From: Okeania sp. SIO2B3
GTDB lineage: Bacteria; Cyanobacteriota; Cyanobacteriia; Cyanobacteriales; Microcoleaceae
Assembly (NCBI RefSeq): GCF_010672525.1
Contig: NZ_JAAHGH010000010.1
Location: forward strand, 121,334 to 185,333
Direction: 5' to 3'
Length of the DNA stretch: 64,000 nt
Numbering within the stretch: the first letter of the stretch is position 1; each line of letters opens with the position of its first letter. A program made the translations under genes and the position numbers. The notes under the pieces were generated by a model, which was given only the letters and a program-made list of their open reading frames with translations, made no database searches and was not told the DNA's origin. Shown one piece after another: positions 1 through 6,959 of this stretch.

Positions 1-116
1 GCAACAGCTCCGGAAAGCAACAGCTCCGGAAGGGGGAATAAATTGCTGATCATATAAGACTTTTAGCTATTTTGCCCCTCCTGCAATTTGTAAATATACC
101 AGCGCTCATTGCTATA
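1..116. repeat. MITE-like element, copy 1, cut by window edge
   Basis: This stretch matches, with divergence, two other places: 35014-35146 (opposite orientation) and 39866-40008. The complete copies end in imperfect inverted repeats of the type ATATAGCRMTGTGCGC, share an inner block reading ATAAGACTTTTAGCTATT, and have a GCAACAG-rich left part. No protein is encoded, so it is most likely a non-autonomous element. The left end lies outside the window. Confidence 0.6.
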
Positions 117-173
117 CCAAACGAAAAGTTAGTGGTGGTTCCAGAAGTATGGAAAGATTTCAACACACAGCTA

Positions 174-325
174 ATATCATGTCCGGTAGCATCGGTATTG
201 TAAGCGTGAAGGTAAGGAAGACCGAAGTTGGAAGAAGGAAGAAGCTTTAAGAGAAGGAAAAACCATTAATGGCGCTAGATATTTCCCCAACTTTATACAC
301 GCTCCGATACCAACGGACATGATAT
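174..325. repeat. Inverted-repeat element with ATATCATGTCCG ends
   Basis: The 152-bp segment starts with ATATCATGTCCG and ends with its exact reverse complement; the similarity continues inward (GATCGG/ATCGG-like bases). Related ends occur at 15785-15956, 10341-10515, 38433 and 40137. No coding capacity; probably a MITE. Target duplication is not obvious. Confidence 0.6.
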
Positions 326-454
326 AATTTATTGACTGTGGTACAAACCTGTCGTTGAATCAGACTATACTCAATTTGTAAACTGATGACTTCTGACTTC
401 TGACTTCGTTAATAGCGATCGCTAAACTACTTCATCACACTACTTCATCATAAA

Positions 455-1258
455 TTATCCTAAATTTTTTCCCATCATAAACTGAACTAAACCAGGGAAT
501 AATCGATAAGTTTCTGTTGCCAAAACAGCCGGACCTACTACTACTTCAGACTGATGATTTTTCACAGAATTCCAGATAGCTTCAGCAATATCTTTTGACT
601 GACTAACAAAATTAGATGTTAAAACAGAATTCATTTGTTGACGACTACTTTCTATTTCAGAATTATCCCCACCTCGAAACTGCGCTCTTTCCATAAAATT
701 GCTATTAATAACCCCTGGATGTACAGAAATAACATTAATTCCTTTTGACTGTAATTCTAAACGTAAAGTATCATTTAATCCGGTAACTGCGTATTTACTA
801 GCACAATAAGCGGTCATTTGTGGCAAAGGCATTTTTCCACCAATAGAACCAACATTAACAATTGTGCCAGATTTTTTAGCCAAAAAGTGGGGTAATAAAG
901 CTTTTATTGTATTAACATAACCGAAAAAATTGACATTCATTAATTGTTGAAAATCTTCTAATGTTGTATGCTCCATTGCACCAGTCAAACAAATACCAGC
1001 ATTATTAACTAATACATCGATTTTGCCATAAAAATCTATTGCTTTCTGCACTAAATATTCTACTTGTTTAGCATCAGTAACATCAGTAGGAATAGCCAAA
1101 GCAGAACGACCGTTTGCTCTAACTTCATTAGCTGTTTCGACTAATTTATCTAGTGTTCTAGCAGCTAAGACAATGTTATATCCTTTTCTAGCAAATAAAA
1201 GTGCTGTTGCTTTGCCACAACCTTGAGAAGCACCAGTAATTAAAACTGTTGGTAGCAT
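455..1258 (-). CDS. SDR family oxidoreductase
   Basis: A 267-residue classical short-chain dehydrogenase/reductase, expected to be an NAD(P)-dependent cytosolic enzyme. The cofactor glycine motif TGASQGCG lies at residues 8-15, NNAG at 85-88, the catalytic Ser at about 138 and YxxxK with Tyr151 and Lys155, so all canonical residues are present. Length is normal for the family. The substrate cannot be read from the sequence. It is monocistronic: the upstream side (1259-1660) is repeats and the downstream side is a MITE-like region. Start is the ATG at 1258; no strong Shine-Dalgarno is visible. Family assignment is secure, function is not. Confidence 0.9.
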   Translation of the reverse strand: MLPTVLITGASQGCGKATALLFARKGYNIVLAARTLDKLVETANEVRANGRSALAIPTDVTDAKQVEYLVQKAIDFYGKIDVLVNNAGICLTGAMEHTTLEDFQQLMNVNFFGYVNTIKALLPHFLAKKSGTIVNVGSIGGKMPLPQMTAYCASKYAVTGLNDTLRLELQSKGINVISVHPGVINSNFMERAQFRGGDNSEIESSRQQMNSVLTSNFVSQSKDIAEAIWNSVKNHQSEVVVGPAVLATETYRLFPGLVQFMMGKNLG

Positions 1259-1660
1259 TGTTTTTTTTATGGATAATTCAAATTTAATGTGTATAGCAGA
1301 AGGAAGAAGGAAGAAGCTTGCATTGTCTGAATTTTGAGTTTTTGATATGTCTTAACCTTTCCATCGACTGCTGTATAGAAAATAGTGTAACGCAACTCTG
1401 AGAAAAATAGCTGATAGCTAATAGCTGACCGCTTACCGAATAATTAAGGTTTGGAGAGGTAATTATTAATTATTAATTAAGTAAGTTGGCACAAAAAAAC
1501 TAAGTATGTAACAAAAAATAAAGTAGCTCTAAAAGCTCTTCCCTTCTGCCTTTCCTGCGGAATGCTGCGCAAACAGCATAGCTGCCTTCATCTAACAATA
1601 AATTTTAACGCCTACCTACTTATTAATTATTAATTATTAATTATTAATTATTAATTATTA
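1259..1660. repeat. Gene-free repeat mosaic
   Basis: This 400-bp gap contains polypurine GAAGAAGGAA tracts, an end of the GTAAGC/AGCTGATAGCTAATAGC family near 1410-1434, a minimal copy of the element TACCGAATAATTAAGG...GAGAGGTAATTATTAATT (1434-1480), the 24-nt insert at 1551-1574 and a TTAATTA heptamer tract at 1617-1660. I see no gene. Confidence 0.5.
1551..1574 (-). repeat. 24-nt small dispersed repeat, copy 1
   Basis: Exactly 24 nt; on the minus strand it begins GTTTGCGCAGCATTCC and ends GCAGGAAA. The same unit, with one to four changes, is at 26291-26314, 47667-47690, 52407-52430 and 57233-57256. Very small mobile repeats of about this size have been described in filamentous cyanobacteria. 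Confidence 0.65.
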
Positions 1661-1664
1661 ACAT

Positions 1665-2693
1665 CTACTCATCTTTTAACTTTCTTTTTCCTCTCATCCT
1701 TGCCAAAATTTGTAGGTCAACACTTTTATCTGTTTCATCCACAATTTCACCAGTTAATTCTTCCAACACGTCTTCCAGAGTCACCACTCCCGACATTCCT
1801 CCATATTCATCTAAAACTACCATCAAATGTTGACGATATTTCTGAAATTCTTTGAGCAATAGATCGACTCTCAATGTATCGGGAACGAATCTAACATCTC
1901 GCATAAAATCAGAAATTTTATTACTATCTTTACCTTCTATAATTCCTTTAAGTAATTCATTTTTCAACGCTACACCAAGTACATCATCTATAGAATCTCC
2001 AATTACAATAATGCGACTATGTTGAGAAGCAATAATATCTGACTTTACCTCAGCTAAAGTTGCATTAGCATAGAGATAAGTAGTCGCTATTCGAGGTGTC
2101 ATAATATCAAAAGAATTTTTGTCATTGAGCCGAAATACTCTTCCAATCATTTCAGCTTCATCACCTTCAATAACTCCTTCCTTATATCCTATTCTGGTCA
2201 AAAACATAATTTCTGCTTCATTAGTGGTGGGTAATTTCTGCCCTTTAGTAAAAGGAGAAGTAATTTTTTCCATCAACCAAACTATAGGAGAAAATATAAA
2301 AGTTAATCCCTGGACAGGTAAAGCCACAGTTAATGCAAATTGCATGGCATAACGTTCGCCTAAAGTTTTAGGAATAATTTCGCCAAAAACTATTACCAAA
2401 AAAGTTAATATTGCAGAAAAAACACCTAACCAAGCATTTCCCAAAACCGAAGCTGCAATATTACCAATTAAAATACTACCAACTATATTAAAAATGTTAT
2501 TAATAATCACAACAGTAGCAATTGGGCGATTAATTTTTTTCCTAATTCCCCACAGTGCTAATGCTGCTGGTTTTTTAGACTGTGCTAACTGTTGTACTTT
2601 GATAGGAGAAACTGAAAGTAAGGCTGTTTCAGTAGCAGAACAAAGAGCAGAACCTATGAGAATAATTAAAACTATAATAGTTAGCTTTAGCAT
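1665..2693 (-). CDS. CNNM/CBS-domain membrane protein (hemolysin C family)
   Basis: A 342-residue membrane protein. Residues 1 to about 150 form the CNNM (DUF21) transmembrane domain with the characteristic SATETALLS near the start and FGEIIPKTLGE loop; about residues 190-315 form a pair of CBS domains ending in DEYGGMSGVVTLEDVLEEL. The C-terminal CorC_HlyC domain of the long paralogues is absent, so this is the short form. Family members are linked to magnesium or cobalt efflux and ion homeostasis, but many are uncharacterised and the hemolysin name is historical. It is divergent from the EamA gene starting at 2743; the 50-bp gap probably holds both promoters. It starts at the ATG at 2693. 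Confidence 0.88.
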   Translation of the reverse strand: MLKLTIIVLIILIGSALCSATETALLSVSPIKVQQLAQSKKPAALALWGIRKKINRPIATVVIINNIFNIVGSILIGNIAASVLGNAWLGVFSAILTFLVIVFGEIIPKTLGERYAMQFALTVALPVQGLTFIFSPIVWLMEKITSPFTKGQKLPTTNEAEIMFLTRIGYKEGVIEGDEAEMIGRVFRLNDKNSFDIMTPRIATTYLYANATLAEVKSDIIASQHSRIIVIGDSIDDVLGVALKNELLKGIIEGKDSNKISDFMRDVRFVPDTLRVDLLLKEFQKYRQHLMVVLDEYGGMSGVVTLEDVLEELTGEIVDETDKSVDLQILARMRGKRKLKDE

Positions 2694-2742
2694 ACTTAAC
2701 TAATAATTGGTTAAACTCGATTATACCATTTTTTATTTTCTT

Positions 2743-3645
2743 ATGAAACCTTCTAACTGGCTAATTGTATTAGTTTTAACTATCGGTATTTTGGCAATAT
2801 CTACAGGTGCAATATTAATAAGGTTGGCAAGTCTCTCTGCTGACATGAATGGGGTAGGGTTTAGTTTGGTAATAGCTGCCTCGCGGGTGACGATCGCTGC
2901 TTTATTATTAGTACCCGCATGGTCAAAAATTCAGTGGCAGAGTCTCCAGTCGGGAGCAATACCCTATGCAGTAGGAGCAGGAGTTTGCCTCGCAGTCCAT
3001 TTTGCTTTTTGGATTACCTCTTTATCCTACACTTCGATCGCGGCCTCTACCAGTCTAGTAAATACTAATCCCATCTGGGTAGCTTTGTTGTCGCGGTGGT
3101 GGTTGAAGGAAAGACTCTCTCGTCAGACGGTTATTGGCATAGTAATAGCTATGGTTGGGGGATTAACCATTGGTTTAGCAGATATTGGTGGGGAACCTAC
3201 AGGTGCTAACCCTCTCCTGGGAAACTTTTTGGCTCTGATGGGAGCTTGGTCAGTGAGTTTATATATACTTCTAGGACGGGAAGCTCAAACTAAAGGGTTT
3301 AGTGTTGGTGGCTATCTTGTGGTAGTTTTTTCTATAGCTGGAATTGTATTATTGCCTCTTCCCTTAATTTTAGGTATTGGTTATTCTGGTTATCCTGGTT
3401 TAGTTTACTTTTACTTATTATTGATGGCATTATTTCCTCAATTAGTAGGGAATACAAGTTTGATGTGGGCAGTACGCTGGTTGTCTCCTACTTTAGTTAG
3501 TTTGGCAATTTTATTTGAACCTGTTGGAGCTAGTTTTTTAGGTTATTTATTGTTAGGTGAAGTGCCTTCTATCATGGTTTTTTTTGGTGCAATTATATTG
3601 TTAATTGGAGTGGCGATCGCTGCTCTTACTTCAAAAGAAAAATAA
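2743..3645 (+). CDS. EamA/DMT family transporter
   Basis: About 300 residues with ten hydrophobic segments arranged as two EamA repeats (first ending near GERLSRQTVIG-like LKERLSRQ, second ending LLLGEVPS). Drug/metabolite transporters of this fold export small solutes across the inner membrane; the substrate cannot be predicted. I prefer the ATG at 2743 because the earlier in-frame TTG at 2707 lies only 13 bp from the start of the divergent gene and would leave no room for a promoter. GCGATCGC sites occur within it. Monocistronic, followed by a repeat element at 3706. Confidence 0.88.
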   Translation: MKPSNWLIVLVLTIGILAISTGAILIRLASLSADMNGVGFSLVIAASRVTIAALLLVPAWSKIQWQSLQSGAIPYAVGAGVCLAVHFAFWITSLSYTSIAASTSLVNTNPIWVALLSRWWLKERLSRQTVIGIVIAMVGGLTIGLADIGGEPTGANPLLGNFLALMGAWSVSLYILLGREAQTKGFSVGGYLVVVFSIAGIVLLPLPLILGIGYSGYPGLVYFYLLLMALFPQLVGNTSLMWAVRWLSPTLVSLAILFEPVGASFLGYLLLGEVPSIMVFFGAIILLIGVAIAALTSKEK

Positions 3646-3705
3646 ACTGAAAATGTCAGGATTTTAAACTATACTTCATCCATACACTCAATACTGAAAA
3701 AAAAT

Positions 3706-3846
3706 TACCGAATAATTAAGGTTTAAAGCAGAGGCTTTAAAGAAGAAATAAGCGGTCAAGGGATGGCGAGTTCTCCTCGCCATATTCAATCAACCAAGAG
3801 AGAAAATTTTTTCCTGGAGGTAATTATTAATTATTAATTGTTGAAA
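3706..3846. repeat. ACCGAATAATTA/heptamer element
   Basis: The block begins TACCGAATAATTAAGGTT, contains an inner hairpin (GATGGCGAG...CTCGCCAT) and ends GAGGTAATTATTAATTATTAATT then GTTGAA. The same architecture recurs at 1434, 16160-16383 (inverted), 18964-19235, 27631-27766, 36512-36590 (inverted), 36750-36890 and 49950-50060. It separates convergent genes and codes for nothing. Confidence 0.6.
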
Positions 3847-3861
3847 CACTACTTTCAATTT

Positions 3862-4854
3862 TTAAACCATTTTTACTGATTTTAAACCATTTTTACTGAG
3901 AAACTCTTGATTGTAAATTTTGGATAGGTATTTAATTCCACTATCACAGAGAACTGTAACTACTACCTGTTTTCGATCTAAACGATTTGCAATAAGTTTG
4001 GCAGCAAAAACGTTAAGGCCACTACTGCCACCAACAAGTAAACCCTCTTCCTTAGCTAGTTGATGACAAGTAGAAATTGCTTCTTCATCTGAAATTTTTA
4101 CAACTTCATCAATCACAGAAAAATCCAGGCATTTTGTCGGCGCAGATTTTCCAGCTCCCTCAATAATTGAGAATTCACTAAGACTTGAATTTAAGCTTAA
4201 ATCATTTTTGGAATTACTATAATTGCTATAGTAGTAGGCATAAATATTTGAGTTTACGGGGTCTGCCAATATAACTTTAACTTTTGGATTACACTCTTTG
4301 AGAAAGCTTCCTGTACCTGATATACATCCAAAGGTAGAACCAGTCATCACAAAGTGAGTAATTTCTCCATTTGTTTGTTTCCAGATTTCTGGTCCTAAAG
4401 TTTGATAATATGCCTCTGGATTATAGATATTGTTGTATTGATTAACATCAAAGTATCCATTTTCTTTGGCGTAGTTTTCCCCATAACTCATATAGGTATC
4501 TTGAGTAACTACAATCAAATCTGCATTAAGAGCTTTTATATGATTTTGTTTTTCTATACTGCATTTGTTTGATGTAACAATAACAACATGATAGCCTCTA
4601 ATCTTACCTAGCATGGCAAAACTGCAACCTGTATTACCACTAGAAGAACAGACGATAACATCCCCTCGCTTCAATTTACCTTGTGCTTCTGCAACATCAA
4701 GAATATAATTTGCCATTCGATCCTTGAGGCTGAAACCTGGGTTGATAAACTCGCATTTTGCATAGAGTTCTGCTGAGTTTTCACTGACTAATCTAGTCAA
4801 ATCAATTAAAGGGGTATTTCCAATCAGGTCAGTAAATCTTGGAGCTTTCATCAC
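3862..4854 (-). CDS. Cysteine synthase / cystathionine beta-synthase family PLP enzyme
   Basis: A 330-residue fold-type II PLP enzyme. The Schiff-base lysine is Lys44 in NPGFSLKDR, the asparagine loop SSSGNTG is at residues 70-76 and the phosphate loop TGSTFGCISGTGS at 171-183. This supports beta-replacement chemistry (for example O-acetylserine or O-phosphoserine with a nucleophile), but the family also contains enzymes that make diaminopropionate (SbnA type) and other non-protein amino acids. It lacks CBS regulatory domains. It lies 42 bp behind the methyltransferase at 4897-5661 on the same strand, so the two are probably cotranscribed and may act on the same small amino-acid metabolite. 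The annotated start has two consecutive Met; either may be used. Confidence 0.85.
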   Translation of the reverse strand: MMKAPRFTDLIGNTPLIDLTRLVSENSAELYAKCEFINPGFSLKDRMANYILDVAEAQGKLKRGDVIVCSSSGNTGCSFAMLGKIRGYHVVIVTSNKCSIEKQNHIKALNADLIVVTQDTYMSYGENYAKENGYFDVNQYNNIYNPEAYYQTLGPEIWKQTNGEITHFVMTGSTFGCISGTGSFLKECNPKVKVILADPVNSNIYAYYYSNYSNSKNDLSLNSSLSEFSIIEGAGKSAPTKCLDFSVIDEVVKISDEEAISTCHQLAKEEGLLVGGSSGLNVFAAKLIANRLDRKQVVVTVLCDSGIKYLSKIYNQEFLSKNGLKSVKMV

Positions 4855-4896
4855 TTTTATCTCATCAGTAAAATAGTTAATTTATGGCTTTACTTC

Positions 4897-5661
4897 TCAG
4901 ATATTATGGTAGACATAAAGCCAGAATTCTTCAAAAACATGAAACCCATCAGTTTCTTGAGAAAGACGACTCTCTATCCACGCAAAGATCGTCTCAGGTT
5001 TCAACATCCACAGACCAACAAGCTGATTTTTTTTGACGGCATCAAGATAGATATCGGTAGGTATAGTTACTTGTTCTCCATAACAACTCACTGAAAGAGG
5101 CATTCCCAATAATTTTGCCGCGTCAAGTCGATCGCTGGGGCGAGGCTCTGCAAAAATACTGGCCCAATAGCTTGATGCGATCTTTGGTAATGGGTAAGAA
5201 CTGGCAGATCGAACTGTTCTCTCGGCAATTACAATAACCCCATTCTTTTTGAGCAAAGGCTGCAAATACGAAAGCGGAATTTTGTGTTCAAAGTAATGAT
5301 AGGCTGATTTGACAAATATCAAATCCACTGTTTCATTAGGGGTTCTAGCTAATATATCTGATATCTCACAACAATGGAACTGAACTTGAGAATTTGGCAT
5401 TTTTTCTCTGGCCAAGGTAATCATACTTGAATCAATATCCACGCCTACAATTTCTGAGTTGCCAAAGTTGGCTTTCAAGGCTAAAGTAGATAATCCTGCA
5501 CCACAAGCTATATCCAAGATAGACTGAGGCATAAAATCAATTAGGGATTGCAATACCCTAATTAATCGTTCGTCGTAAGTTTTAAAGTGCGAAAAAAATT
5601 TATGGTAAGTATCAGCGTAAAACTTATCTATTGTTTTTTCCAAGGGATTACCTCTTTTCAA
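4897..5661 (-). CDS. Class I SAM-dependent methyltransferase
   Basis: A 254-residue Rossmann methyltransferase. SAM motif I is LDIACGAGLST at residues 49-59 followed by an acidic residue in GVDIDSSM; the post-motif region VDLIFVKSAYHYF is typical of methyltransf_11/25 enzymes acting on small molecules. It is the upstream gene of a probable operon with the PLP enzyme 42 bp downstream. Upstream on the same strand lies a small uncertain reading frame (5734-5949). No substrate can be assigned. A GAGGTAATCCCTTGG region lies just before the start; the purine-rich AAAAGAGG about 5 bp upstream in minus orientation is an acceptable ribosome-binding site. Confidence 0.85.
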   Translation of the reverse strand: MKRGNPLEKTIDKFYADTYHKFFSHFKTYDERLIRVLQSLIDFMPQSILDIACGAGLSTLALKANFGNSEIVGVDIDSSMITLAREKMPNSQVQFHCCEISDILARTPNETVDLIFVKSAYHYFEHKIPLSYLQPLLKKNGVIVIAERTVRSASSYPLPKIASSYWASIFAEPRPSDRLDAAKLLGMPLSVSCYGEQVTIPTDIYLDAVKKNQLVGLWMLKPETIFAWIESRLSQETDGFHVFEEFWLYVYHNI

Positions 5662-5733
5662 GATTGTGATGTTTAATTAATAATTATAATTCAGTTGTTA
5701 GACCCCACCCTATCGGTGGTGATGCCAAATTAA

Positions 5734-5949
5734 TTACCCATATTCTACAGCTAAAAATCCTATGTTGTCAAAAAAAACAGGGAATAAATTAGGTACAATA
5801 TTTACGCAAAATTCCCTGTTAAGTTCTAGTTTTAGTCTAATATGTGTTGCAATGTCCTCTACAATTAGAGTTCCTGGGTAAGTTCTGAAGTAATTAATTT
5901 TTCCTGGGTACTTAGACTTAGTTGAATTACTACCGATAGAGGCCATCAT
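5734..5949 (-). CDS. Hypothetical small protein (uncertain)
   Basis: An open frame of 71 codons with paired Met codons at the start. I do not recognise the product: it has no clear signal peptide, is moderately hydrophobic at the C-terminus and contains GTLIVEDIATHIRLKLELN, which would suit a beta-strand/helix. It lies 72 bp upstream of the methyltransferase and on its strand, and a CCACC...GGTGG hairpin (about 5705-5720) follows it. It could be the first gene of that operon or a chance frame; codon content is not distinctive. Confidence 0.3.
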   Translation of the reverse strand: MMASIGSNSTKSKYPGKINYFRTYPGTLIVEDIATHIRLKLELNREFCVNIVPNLFPVFFDNIGFLAVEYG

Positions 5950-6052
5950 CTCTATTGGAAAAATATTTTTTCTCTAAAATTAACCCTAGCTATCCATGAT
6001 GAATACCCCCTCATTCATTTTCACTGTTGAATGTTGACTGACTCAAAAAATT

Positions 6053-6448
6053 CTATTTAATTTCAGGACTAATTTCTTGATTTTGAAGTGTTAAACTTTT
6101 AGTAAGTCTAACTAGGAATTGTTGTAAAAATTGAATTAATTTTCTCATGCTAGAACCGTGAATAATTGCCCAAGTATTGGTAATTAAACAGCAGCTAGCA
6201 AACCATAAAAGAATGAATGTTTGGATTCTCACTACTCCGACAATAAACCAGCTTCCAACATGAAGAATAATCATTAAAGCGTAAAAACTAGCTACTAATG
6301 CTATTAAATTTATTTCCTGTTTGGGGCGACGGAGGGCTGTAAAAATTATTGGTTGTAAACTTGCTAGTACATTCATGGGTACTAGAACACCACAAATTGC
6401 TACACAGTATATGTGTGAAAATTCGATTATGCTATCTAGATTTAACAT
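6053..6448 (-). CDS. Hypothetical membrane protein
   Basis: 131 residues with three clear hydrophobic segments (about 10-34, 48-66 and 72-95) followed by a basic amphipathic tail (SMRKLIQFLQQFLVRL). I do not recognise the family. Followed downstream by an AT-rich gap and preceded upstream on the same strand by the 43-residue membrane peptide at 6550-6681, 100 bp away; both may be expressed together. Inner-membrane location is inferred from hydrophobicity only. Confidence 0.55.
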   Translation of the reverse strand: MLNLDSIIEFSHIYCVAICGVLVPMNVLASLQPIIFTALRRPKQEINLIALVASFYALMIILHVGSWFIVGVVRIQTFILLWFASCCLITNTWAIIHGSSMRKLIQFLQQFLVRLTKSLTLQNQEISPEIK

Positions 6449-6549
6449 TTTTGTAGTTTATTTCTCTTTTATTTTCCTAATTTTCCCAGATTAATTCAAT
6501 CTTATTCAAAGTTTGACTTTTCTAGAATGAAAGTTTAATCAATCACTGT

Positions 6550-6681
6550 TTATTTATCACTTTTTTCCTGTTTTTTAATTGAATCAGTCCAAAAATTAGT
6601 GAACATCATTAGCATTGCTCCAAGAAAAACAGTAATTGCCATTCCCGCAGGAATTATAGTTTGCCAATCAGTTGTTTCCAT
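6550..6681 (-). CDS. Small single-span membrane protein, 43 aa
   Basis: A short frame that begins METTDWQTIIPAGMAIT and ends WTDSIKKQEKSDK, with one hydrophobic helix (about residues 9-28) and a charged C-terminal tail, the usual architecture of small subunits of membrane complexes. The start is decided by a near-perfect Shine-Dalgarno AAGGAGGT directly before the ATG, the best in this part of the window. I do not recognise it as a known photosystem, cytochrome or oxidase subunit. It precedes the 131-residue membrane protein on the same strand. Confidence 0.6.
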   Translation of the reverse strand: METTDWQTIIPAGMAITVFLGAMLMMFTNFWTDSIKKQEKSDK

Positions 6682-6959
6682 GTACCTCCTTGTTTGTTTA
6701 CTAGCATAATTTTAGTAATTATACCTAATATGTTATTTGCTTTTATCCAGTTATATTAAGTTTTGTAAACAAATATTAAGCATAAAGAAAATTAATTAAT
6801 GTTTAAAGCTATTATAGAAAAATCTATCAATTATCAAAAATACGTTGGATAAATGTACTTAATTTAACACTAAGTATAAAGGTCTAGATGAGCAGAAAAA
6901 ATATTTAATATCAGAGGTGTTATGATTTGTATTATCACAATAATTAAGATTTTATTAAA

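Noticed and set aside
5734..5949. RiPP precursor peptide
   Set aside because: There is no leader/core pattern, no cysteine- or serine-rich end, and the neighbouring enzymes are not RiPP maturases.
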